Of a stretch of 64,000 nt of DNA, positions 56,931 through 64,000 are shown piece by piece. The translations under genes were made by a program, and so were the position numbers. The notes beneath the pieces are model-generated. The model saw only the letters and a list, made by a program, of their open reading frames with translations, was not told the DNA's origin and did no database searches. Each line of letters opens with the position of its first letter. Positions within the stretch are counted from its first letter, which is position 1. The stretch is taken from the NCBI RefSeq assembly GCF_003614435.1, contig NZ_CP025546.1, positions 3,782,001-3,846,000 on the forward strand, given 5' to 3'. The DNA comes from Mycobacterium paragordonae (GTDB lineage: Bacteria; Actinomycetota; Actinomycetes; Mycobacteriales; Mycobacteriaceae).

Positions 56931-58049
56931 TCAGGAAACCACGACCAGCTCATGCGGCCGGTTGTTGACCGACATAGCTCCGTCCGACGTCACCACCACG
57001 ATGTCCTCGATTCGAGCACCCCACTGCCCCGGGAAGTAGATGCCCGGCTCGATCGAAAACGCCATACCCTCGGCCAGGGGCAGTTCGTTGCCGGCAACGA
57101 TGTAGGGCTCCTCGTGGACGCACAACCCGATACCATGCCCGGTGCGGTGCACGAAATACTCCGCCAGGCCGGCCGCGTCCAGCACATCACGGGCGGCGGC
57201 GTCCACCTGCGCAGCCGTCACGCCCGGACGGACCGCATCGAAAGCCGCGCGCTGCGCTTGCTGCAATACCGAATATTGTTCTGCAACAACAGGACTAGGT
57301 TTGCCAATGCTGTAAGTGCGGGTCGAATCCGAGTGATACCCAGGCGCATACATACCGCCGATGTCGACGACGACAATGTCGCCCTCCGCCAACACTCGGT
57401 CCGAAAATCCATGATGCGGATCGGCGCCGTGCGGACCAGACCCCACAATCACAAAGGCCACCTCCGAATGGCCCTCTGCGACAATAGCTTCCGAGATGTC
57501 AGCGGCGACTTCGGCCTCGGTCCGGCCTGGCACCAGAAACGAAGGCACCCGCGCGTGCACGCGGTCAATCGCGGCCCCGGCCGCACGCAACGCCTCAATC
57601 TCCGCCTCCTCCTTGACCATTCGCAACTCGCGCAACACCTCGGTGGCCAGCACCGGCAGCACCCCGAGCTCGGCAGCCAGCGGCAACAGATGCAGAGCAG
57701 GCATCCCATCGGTCACCGCCACCGCGGCAGCCCCGCCCAGAGCACCACGAACCAACGCATACGGGTCTTCGCCGTCGACCCAGTCCCGCACGCTCAAACC
57801 CAATTCCAGGGCCGCGGACTCCTTCAACGAGGCCAACTCCAATCGCGGCAGCACCACCGTCGGCTCACCGACCGCAGGAACCACCAGTGCCGTGAGACGC
57901 TCGAACGTCTCCGCACGGGACCCGAGCAGATAGCGCAGGTCGTAACCCGGCGTGATCACCAGACCGGCCAGGCCGGCCCGCCCCGCCAGCGAAGCGGCAG
58001 CACCCAGGCGCCGGGCATAAACCGCGGCTTCGAATCGGTCAGCGTCCAT
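56931..58049 (-). CDS. pepE: Xaa-Pro dipeptidase PepE (M24 family)
   Basis: The 372-residue pita-bread metallopeptidase has its metal ligands in order: two Asp in VVDIGGMYAPGYHSDSTR (about 227 and 238), His in HRTGHGIGLCVHEEP (about 300) and two Glu in SIEPGIYFPG and ARIEDIVVV (about 336 and 347). It cleaves Xaa-Pro dipeptides in the cytoplasm. The length is close to the 375 recalled for M. tuberculosis Rv2089c. It is divergent from the exonuclease gene across 41 bases. Confidence 0.94.
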   Translation of the reverse strand: MDADRFEAAVYARRLGAAASLAGRAGLAGLVITPGYDLRYLLGSRAETFERLTALVVPAVGEPTVVLPRLELASLKESAALELGLSVRDWVDGEDPYALVRGALGGAAAVAVTDGMPALHLLPLAAELGVLPVLATEVLRELRMVKEEAEIEALRAAGAAIDRVHARVPSFLVPGRTEAEVAADISEAIVAEGHSEVAFVIVGSGPHGADPHHGFSDRVLAEGDIVVVDIGGMYAPGYHSDSTRTYSIGKPSPVVAEQYSVLQQAQRAAFDAVRPGVTAAQVDAAARDVLDAAGLAEYFVHRTGHGIGLCVHEEPYIVAGNELPLAEGMAFSIEPGIYFPGQWGARIEDIVVVTSDGAMSVNNRPHELVVVS

Positions 58050-58090
58050 GCCAGCCAGGCTAACCCGGACGGCCTGGCAGGATTATCGTC

Positions 58091-59041
58091 ATGCCCGCAC
58101 CCTTGTTGCTGTTGGACGGCGCCAGCATGTGGTTTCGTTCGTACTTCGGCGTGCCATCCTCGATCAAGGCCCCCGACGGCAGGCCGGTGAACGCCATCCG
58201 CGGATTCATCGATTCGATGGCCGTGGTGATCACCCAGCACAAGCCCAGCAGGCTGGCAGTGTGCCTGGATCTGGACTGGCGCCCGCAATTCCGGGTCGAC
58301 CTCATCCCGTCCTACAAGGCGCACCGCGTGGCTGAGATAGAACCGGCCGGCGAGCCTGACGTAGAGGAAGTTCCCGACGAACTCACTCCACAGGTCGACA
58401 TGATCATGGAGTTGCTGGACGCCTTCGGCATCCCGACGGCCGGCGCGCCGGGGTTCGAGGCGGACGATGTGCTGGGAACCCTCGCCGCCCAGGAACGCAA
58501 GGACCCGGTCGTGGTCGTCAGCGGAGATCGCGATCTGCTGCAGGTGGTCGCCAACGAACCCGTCCCGGTCCGCGTGCTCTATCTGGGCCGGGGCCTGTCC
58601 AAGGCCACCTTGTTCGGACCCGAGCAGGTCGCCGAACAGTACGGCGTACCGGTCGAGAGGGCCGGACCGGCCTATGCGGAGCTGGCGCTGCTGCGCGGCG
58701 ACCCGTCCGATGGGCTGCCGGGAGTACCGGGGGTCGGCGAGAAGACCGCAGCCACGCTGCTCGCCCAGCACGGCTCGCTGGAGCAGATCGTGGCAGCCGC
58801 CGAGGACCCAAAGTCGAAGATGGCCAAGGGGATTCGCACGAAATTGAAGTCGGCGACGGACTACATCGAAGCGGCCGGAGCGGTGGTGCGAGTGGCCACC
58901 GACGCGCCGGTCAGCCTCTCCACGCCCACCGACGAGCTGCCGTTGCATGCCGCCGACCCGAAGCGCACTGCCGACCTCGCCACCCGCTACGGCGTCGGAT
59001 CCTCGATCTCGCGCCTTCAGAAAGCGCTCGACGCCCTCTGA
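58091..59041 (+). CDS. 5'-3' exonuclease (PolA N-domain type)
   Basis: The 316-residue protein has the FEN/PIN motifs [15 protein letters not shown] (6-20), [23 protein letters not shown] and the helix-hairpin-helix [19 protein letters not shown]. It is a stand-alone nuclease like the N-terminal domain of DNA polymerase I, removing RNA primers or flaps. ATG 58091 starts at the first strand; the M. tuberculosis Rv2090 annotation may be longer. Its stop is immediately followed by the convergent DUF4333 stop, with no gap. Confidence 0.93.
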   Translation: MPAPLLLLDGASMWFRSYFGVPSSIKAPDGRPVNAIRGFIDSMAVVITQHKPSRLAVCLDLDWRPQFRVDLIPSYKAHRVAEIEPAGEPDVEEVPDELTPQVDMIMELLDAFGIPTAGAPGFEADDVLGTLAAQERKDPVVVVSGDRDLLQVVANEPVPVRVLYLGRGLSKATLFGPEQVAEQYGVPVERAGPAYAELALLRGDPSDGLPGVPGVGEKTAATLLAQHGSLEQIVAAAEDPKSKMAKGIRTKLKSATDYIEAAGAVVRVATDAPVSLSTPTDELPLHAADPKRTADLATRYGVGSSISRLQKALDAL

Positions 59042-59776
59042 CTACTGCGGTCGACCGACCTCGTACGTGCCCTTGTCGTCCTGGAACGTCACCGTCACGT
59101 GCTTGTTGGCGCCGTCGATGCTCACCGTGCAGTCGAAGGTCCCGCCCTTCTTCACCACCGGGTCCGAACCGCCGTTGCACTTGACGTCTTTGACGTTCTT
59201 GGCGCCGTATCCGTTGGTCTCGTCGGTCAGGATCGACTGCACATCGGAATTGGCCTTGTTCACATTGAGCTTGGTGGTGACGAAGAACCCGGGCACAACA
59301 AAACCGAGCACCAGGATGACGATCACGAACAGCAGCGCGATCCCGCCGATGACGGCGCCGAGGAACGCCTTGGAACGCTTCGGCCCCTGAGGAGTCTGGC
59401 TGTAGGGCTGCTGCTGCGGATACTGACCCGGCTGACCCGGCTGTCCCGGCTGCCCGTACTGCGGCGGCTGACCGTACTGAGGCTGCTGACCGTACTGCTG
59501 TGGCTGACCGTACTGCGGCGGCTGCCCGTACTGCGGGGTCGCGCCGTACTGGGTCGCCTGCGAACCGAAGTCCGAACCGTACCCGGGCGACTGCTGCGGG
59601 TACGCGGACTCGCCCGGTTGCTGATATCCGGGGTACTCCGCGGCGGGGTAGGACTGGGCGTGCCAGGTCGCGTCCTGACCACCCGACTGCTGTTGCCACG
59701 GCGAGCCCGCCACGGTCGGGTCCGAGGAACCCCCTGGCGGCTGCCATGACTGGTTTGGCCCCTGCGGTCCGCTCAT
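59042..59776 (-). CDS. DUF4333 membrane protein with Gln/Tyr/Pro-rich tail (Rv2091c type)
   Basis: The 244-residue protein has a long disordered N-terminus (1-130) with repeats of [12 protein letters not shown] type, one membrane helix (about 136-161, [20 protein letters not shown]) and an extracytoplasmic DUF4333 domain. That domain contains two Cys ([17 protein letters not shown]) likely to pair. Low-complexity N-tails of this kind occur in other mycobacterial cell-envelope proteins. The function is not known. The length equals that recalled for Rv2091c. Confidence 0.88.
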   Translation of the reverse strand: MSGPQGPNQSWQPPGGSSDPTVAGSPWQQQSGGQDATWHAQSYPAAEYPGYQQPGESAYPQQSPGYGSDFGSQATQYGATPQYGQPPQYGQPQQYGQQPQYGQPPQYGQPGQPGQPGQYPQQQPYSQTPQGPKRSKAFLGAVIGGIALLFVIVILVLGFVVPGFFVTTKLNVNKANSDVQSILTDETNGYGAKNVKDVKCNGGSDPVVKKGGTFDCTVSIDGANKHVTVTFQDDKGTYEVGRPQ

Positions 59777-59866
59777 TCTTGCTCCTCAGTCTGATTTATC
59801 CTCGCCACCGTCGGCCCCTGGTGGCCCCTGTACGCGTTTCGGATGTAACCGTAGCTCCGGCCTAGC

Positions 59867-62638
59867 CTACCCGGCGTCAACTGCGACGACGCCGCGCCGA
59901 ATGTCATTGATAGCGCGCTTGGCCGCCGACCGCACGTCGGGGTCGGGCGCCGCGTTGCGGACCTGGTCCAGCAGGTCGAGCACCTGGCGGCACCAGCGGA
60001 CGAAATCCCCTGCTGACAGTGGAGATCCAGACCCGTATGCATCGGCCGCGGCCAGCGTTGCGGCCAGGTCGCCGGTACGCGCCCAGCGGTAGATCACCTG
60101 GACAAAGCCGTCGTCGGGTTCGCGGGTCTGACCGATGCGGTGGGTCTGCTCGTCGGCGCGCAACGCCGTGGACAACCGCGCGGTCTGCCCCAGCGCCTGC
60201 CGCAGCCGGGGCGTCGGGACGTCGGTGCCGAAAGGGGCCCCCGGACCGTCGCCGCCGCGCGCCTCGTAGAGCACGGCCGAAACCACCGCCGCCAACTCGG
60301 GCGGTTTCAGCCCGGCCCATGCGCCGGTGCGCAGGCACTCGGCCACCAAAAGGTCGCTCTCGCTGTAGATCCGCGCCAGCAGCCGGCCGTCGTCGGTGAC
60401 ATGCGGATCCGTCGGCGGTCCCTTGATGAATTCACGCTCGGTGAGCAGGCCGACGATCCGATCGAAGGTGCGGGCCAGGGAGTTGGTGGCGGCGGCCACC
60501 TTTCGCTGCAGCTGCGCGTTGTCGCGTTCGATGCGCAGGTAACGCTCGGCCTGGCGGACCTGCTCCTCCAGACCGGGCGAATTGTGTGAGGGGTGCTGAC
60601 GCAGCTTCTCGCGCAACGAGGTCAGTTCCGGATCGTAGTGCGAATCGTCTTTGGGACGCCGGCCCGCCGGAATCGTCAGGCCCTCCACCGCTGAACGCAG
60701 CGCGGAGGCCAGATCGCGTCGCACCCGCGGCTGGCGGTGTTCGACCCGCTTGGGCAACGTCATCGACCCGACCGGCGGTGTCGCGCCGGAATAGTCGGCC
60801 GACGAGATCCGGCCCGCCCACCGATGTTCGGTCAACACCAGGGGCCGCGGGTCGTCGCGGTCGCGCGCGGTTTCCAGGACCACGGCAAGGCCGCCCCGGC
60901 GGCCGTGATTGATGTTGATGATGTCGCCGCGCTTGAGGGCGGCCAGGGCGTCGCTGGCTGCCTGCCGCCGGTGCAGTCTGGACGCCCGGGCCTGAGAACG
61001 TTCCGCCTCACTGATCTGCGCCCGCAACCGGGCGTATTCCAGGACGGGTGCCTCGGGCCCGCCCAACTCGGCGACGATCTCGTCGAGCATCGTCTTGCCA
61101 CGCTCGATGCCGCGCACCAGACCGACGACGGACCGGTCCGCCTGGTACTGGGCGAAGGACTGCTCGAGCAGCTGGTGCGCCTGCTCGGGACCCAGCTGGT
61201 GCACCAGGTTGATCGTCATGTTGTAGGACGGCGCGAACGAGCTGCGCAGCGGGAACGTGCGGGTGGACGCCAGGCCGGCGACCTCCGACGGTTCGACATC
61301 CGGGTGCCAGAGCACGACCGCGTGTCCCTCGATGTCGATCCCGCGGCGGCCGGCACGCCCGGTCAGCTGGGTGTACTCCCCCGGGGTCAGCGGCACGTGC
61401 TGCTCGCCGTTGAACTTGACGAGCTTCTCCAGCACGACCGTGCGGGCCGGCATGTTGATGCCCAGGGCCAGCGTTTCGGTGGCGAATACGGCCCGGATCA
61501 ACCCGGCGGTGAAGAGCTCCTCGACGGTGTGTCGAAAGGCCGGCAGCATGCCGGCGTGGTGGGCGGCTATCCCGCGCAACAGCCCCTCGCGCCACTCGTA
61601 GTAGCCCAGCACGGCCAGATCGGCGTCGGCCAGATCGCCGCAGCGGTGCTCAATGACCTCCGCGATCTGGGCGCGTTCCTGCTCGGTGGTCAGCTTCAGC
61701 GGCGAGCGGAGGCACTGCTGCACGGCGGCGTCGCAGCCGGCCCGGGAGAACACGAATGTGATGGCGGGCAGCAGCCCGGCCGCGTCCAGGGCAGCGATGA
61801 CGTCCGGGCGGGCCGGCGGCCGGTAGAAGCGTGGCCGGGCGGGCCGCCCGGGGTTGCGCCGGCGCGGCTGCCAGTCCGACATCCGGTCGGCTTCGCGGCG
61901 GTGCGCGATGTGGCGCAGGAGTTCGGGATTGACGTGGGGTTTGTCCGTGCCGGCGCCGGCGGCCTGGCCGCCGCCGCGATAGTCGAACAGGTCGAACATG
62001 CGCTTGCCGACCAGGACGTGTTGCCACAGGGGCACGGGCCGGTGCTCGTCGACGACCACTGTGGTGTCGCCGCGGACGGTCTGGATCCAGCCACCGAATT
62101 CCTCGGCGTTGCTCACCGTCGCCGACAGGCTGACCAGCCGCACCTCCTCGGGCAGGTGCAAGATGACTTCCTCCCAGACCGGACCGCGCATCCGGTCCGC
62201 CAGGAAGTGCACCTCATCCATCACCACGTGCGAAAGACCTTGTAGCGCAGCCGAATCCGCGTACAGCATATTGCGCAGCACTTCGGTCGTCATCACCACC
62301 ACCGGGGCGTCGGCGTTGACGGACAGGTCACCGGTCAACAGCCCGATCTTGTCCTTGCCGTACCGCACCGTCAGGTCGGAGTGCTTCTGGTTGCTCAACG
62401 CCTTCAGCGGCGTGGTGTAGAAGCATTTGCCGCCGCCCGCCAGCGCCAGGTGTACGGCGAACTCGCCGACGACCGTCTTGCCCGCACCGGTGGGCGCGCA
62501 GACCAGCACACCGTGACCGCCTTCCAGCGCGGCACAGGCCCGCCGCTGGAAGTCGTCGAGGGGGAACGCCAGCTCGGCCGCGAACCGGGCCAGTTCGGGC
62601 AGGGCCTCGGGGACGGACAACTCAGGTGACGTCGTCAT
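59867..62638 (-). CDS. helY: Ski2-like DEVH-box helicase HelY
   Basis: The 923-residue protein has motif I APTGAGKT (48-55), DEVH box (141-144), SLSATVSN, the second RecA domain with [19 protein letters not shown] and a C-terminal DSHCT-type region with [11 protein letters not shown]. It is an ATP-dependent RNA or RNA/DNA helicase of the Ski2/Mtr4 group, probably acting in RNA processing. The ATG at 62638 lies inside the end of tatC (17-base overlap). Confidence 0.95.
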   Translation of the reverse strand: MTTSPELSVPEALPELARFAAELAFPLDDFQRRACAALEGGHGVLVCAPTGAGKTVVGEFAVHLALAGGGKCFYTTPLKALSNQKHSDLTVRYGKDKIGLLTGDLSVNADAPVVVMTTEVLRNMLYADSAALQGLSHVVMDEVHFLADRMRGPVWEEVILHLPEEVRLVSLSATVSNAEEFGGWIQTVRGDTTVVVDEHRPVPLWQHVLVGKRMFDLFDYRGGGQAAGAGTDKPHVNPELLRHIAHRREADRMSDWQPRRRNPGRPARPRFYRPPARPDVIAALDAAGLLPAITFVFSRAGCDAAVQQCLRSPLKLTTEQERAQIAEVIEHRCGDLADADLAVLGYYEWREGLLRGIAAHHAGMLPAFRHTVEELFTAGLIRAVFATETLALGINMPARTVVLEKLVKFNGEQHVPLTPGEYTQLTGRAGRRGIDIEGHAVVLWHPDVEPSEVAGLASTRTFPLRSSFAPSYNMTINLVHQLGPEQAHQLLEQSFAQYQADRSVVGLVRGIERGKTMLDEIVAELGGPEAPVLEYARLRAQISEAERSQARASRLHRRQAASDALAALKRGDIININHGRRGGLAVVLETARDRDDPRPLVLTEHRWAGRISSADYSGATPPVGSMTLPKRVEHRQPRVRRDLASALRSAVEGLTIPAGRRPKDDSHYDPELTSLREKLRQHPSHNSPGLEEQVRQAERYLRIERDNAQLQRKVAAATNSLARTFDRIVGLLTEREFIKGPPTDPHVTDDGRLLARIYSESDLLVAECLRTGAWAGLKPPELAAVVSAVLYEARGGDGPGAPFGTDVPTPRLRQALGQTARLSTALRADEQTHRIGQTREPDDGFVQVIYRWARTGDLAATLAAADAYGSGSPLSAGDFVRWCRQVLDLLDQVRNAAPDPDVRSAAKRAINDIRRGVVAVDAG

Positions 62639-63575
62639 GCGTTCCGCCGATCACCGACGGCGCCGGGATCGGCGAAGGTGGTTCAATGACCGATGCCTCG
62701 TCATCGGGTATGGCGGCGGCTTCCCGCTTGGCCTTCCGCCTGTCGTGTATCCGGGCGATCTGGATGGCGAATTCCAGCAGCACGGTCAGCGCCAGACCGA
62801 GCGCGGTCATGGAGAACGGGTCGGAGCCCGGCGTGAACACCGCGGCGAACAGGAACATCGCGAAGATCAGCCCCCGCCGCCAGGACTTCAACCGCTCGTA
62901 GGTCAGCATGCCGGCGACGTTGAGCATCACGATCAGCAACGGGAACTCGAAGCTGACCCCGAATACCACCAGCAGATTGATGAGAAAGCCGAAATACCGG
63001 TCGCCCGACAGCGCGGTCACCTGCACATCGGAGCCGACGGTCAGCAGGAAACCCAGAGCCTTGGCCAGCACGAGGTACGCCAGTATGGCTCCGGCGACGA
63101 ACAGCAGCACCGCCGGAATGACGAACGCCACCGCGAAGCGGCGCTCTTTCTTGTAGAGACCGGGGGTGATGAACGCCCACAATTCGTAGAACCAGACCGG
63201 ACAGGCCAACACGATCCCGGCCGTCATTCCGACCTTGAGACGCAGCATGAACTGGTCGAACGGCGCGGTGGCAAGCAGCCGGCACTGGCCGTCGGCGCTG
63301 ATACTGGCCCGGGCGGACTGCGGTAACGCGCAGTAGGGGTGCCGCAACCACTCACCAAGGCTCTCCAGCCCGAAAATCGGGTGCGAATACCAGATGAAGC
63401 CGAAGGCCGTGGTGACCACGATCGCCGCCATCGAGATCAACAAGCGGGTGCGCAGTTCGGTCAGATGGTCGACCAGCGACATCGTCCCGTCAGGATTGAC
63501 CCGACTACGCCGATTACGCGGGTTGAGGCGTTTGAGAGGACCAAAAGCGCGCGCTGAAACCCTGGGACCTTTCAC
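62622..63575 (-). CDS. tatC: Sec-independent protein translocase TatC
   Basis: The 317-residue protein has six membrane helices and the TatC signature [16 protein letters not shown] (34-49), the first periplasmic loop with a short Cys pair ([14 protein letters not shown]), [20 protein letters not shown] (written here as 20 residues) and FEFPLLIVM. It recognises twin-arginine signals such as that of BlaC here. Start: GTG 63575; no ATG lies nearer that fits the conserved [19 protein letters not shown] lead. It is 26 bases after tatA, with helY following by overlap. Confidence 0.97.
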   Translation of the reverse strand: MKGPRVSARAFGPLKRLNPRNRRSRVNPDGTMSLVDHLTELRTRLLISMAAIVVTTAFGFIWYSHPIFGLESLGEWLRHPYCALPQSARASISADGQCRLLATAPFDQFMLRLKVGMTAGIVLACPVWFYELWAFITPGLYKKERRFAVAFVIPAVLLFVAGAILAYLVLAKALGFLLTVGSDVQVTALSGDRYFGFLINLLVVFGVSFEFPLLIVMLNVAGMLTYERLKSWRRGLIFAMFLFAAVFTPGSDPFSMTALGLALTVLLEFAIQIARIHDRRKAKREAAAIPDDEASVIEPPSPIPAPSVIGGTHDDVT

Positions 63576-63601
63576 GACATTCGGTCAGAAGTGAGGACGG
63601 A

Positions 63602-63865
63602 CTAGGCCGGCCGCGCCTCGGTGTGGCCCTGCTCGGCAGCGGCCGGCGGTTCGACCCGCTGGGACTGCACCGGGGTGGGGGACGCCGCCGGGGCCTGCAC
63701 CGATGAGTCGGACTTGTTCTCGCTCTGCAGCTCACGGACCTCGGACTTGAAGATGCGCAACGACTTGCCCAGCGAGCGCGCAGCATCGGGAAGCCGCTTT
63801 GCGCCGAACAAAACGATCACCACGACAGCGAGGATCAGCCAGTGCCACGGTTGAAGACTGCCCAC
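63602..63865 (-). CDS. tatA: Sec-independent protein translocase TatA
   Basis: The 87-residue protein has the TatA pattern: [21 protein letters not shown] (membrane helix 5-22 with the FGxxxLP hinge, given in parts), an amphipathic helix [17 protein letters not shown] and an acidic disordered tail. TatA forms the pore of the Tat system. GTG 63865 with GGAGG upstream (CTGGAGGTAATCAAA) gives the length expected; an in-frame opening to 63925 was rejected. A TatB gene is not adjacent. The 135 bases upstream hold no clear complete gene. Confidence 0.95.
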   Translation of the reverse strand: MGSLQPWHWLILAVVVIVLFGAKRLPDAARSLGKSLRIFKSEVRELQSENKSDSSVQAPAASPTPVQSQRVEPPAAAEQGHTEARPA

Positions 63866-64000
63866 TTTGATTACCTCCAGACGTTCACCCGATGCTACCG
63901 CAGCGCAGGGGCCTGCCCGGGACAAGCGAACGGTTGCAGCACCGCGCGCCGATCGTACCAGCGCGTCAGGCCTGCTCAGAGCTGCTTTGCAACGCCTGAT

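Noticed and set aside
63966..64000. Possible 3' end of an upstream gene (pafC by synteny) reading ...SSSEQA then stop
   Set aside because: Only eleven codons are visible, which is too little to support a gene call.
1..64000. tRNA or rRNA genes
   Set aside because: No tRNA-like cloverleaf or rRNA sequence was noticed in the intergenic gaps; a covariance search was not possible.

Overview
The window is from a slow-growing mycobacterium other than M. tuberculosis. It is GC-rich, carries a PE_PGRS gene, and runs through pks12, rbpA, lnt/ppm1, fxsA, cobN, cobGHIJ, blaC, cobKML, pepE, helY, tatC and tatA. By memory this is the order of M. tuberculosis Rv2047c to Rv2094c, so most names rest on synteny plus recognisable protein motifs. 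No database search was possible. Several blocks differ from that reference: the alternative ribosomal-protein genes, mazEF7 and sigC are not seen, and other genes stand in their places.

Layout. 1-533: 5' part of a PE_PGRS gene. 583-15560: an SDR/PEP-mobile-domain protein coupled to the bimodular mycoketide synthase Pks12. 15857-21717: a small zinc-ribbon protein, RbpA, a 58-bp tandem repeat, then Ppm1 and Lnt as two separate overlapping genes (fused in M. tuberculosis), an amidohydrolase and FxsA. 21766-24235: dienelactone hydrolase, a secreted protein, a PfpI-like protein and an F420-type flavin-fold protein. 24334-28192: a four-gene operon (DUF1214, sulfotransferase, TetR, SDR) behind a clear promoter and a near-perfect 27-bp operator-like inverted repeat. 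28218-46815: the cobalamin genes (cobN; cobG-cobH-cobIJ; cobK-cobM-cobL), interrupted by a block of about 7 kb of oxidoreductases (molybdopterin enzyme, SDR, MpaB-like oxygenase, Baeyer-Villiger-type monooxygenase, FAD enzyme, hydrolase) and by blaC.

46851-56854: an F420-type protein, a secreted PI-PLC-like protein, then an accessory region of less GC-rich genes of Rv2078/Rv2079/Rv2083/Rv2082 type, perhaps linked to type VII secretion. An IS110-family element sits inside it, and its 5' non-coding end can be folded into successive hairpins like a bridge RNA. 56931-64000: conserved housekeeping genes (pepE, 5'-3' exonuclease, a DUF4333 membrane protein, helY, tatC, tatA).

Functional links: Pks12, Ppm1 and Lnt serve cell-envelope lipid and lipoprotein making. 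BlaC has a twin-arginine lipoprotein signal, and TatA and TatC are encoded at the right end. The cob genes supply most of the aerobic corrin ring pathway. Points most worth checking are the IS110 bridge-RNA candidate and the element's abutment on the downstream gene, the TetR operator, a Shine-Dalgarno-sequestering hairpin at 38414-38450, the SDN (not SDG) motif of BlaC, and a 22-bp perfect palindrome at 56862-56883.
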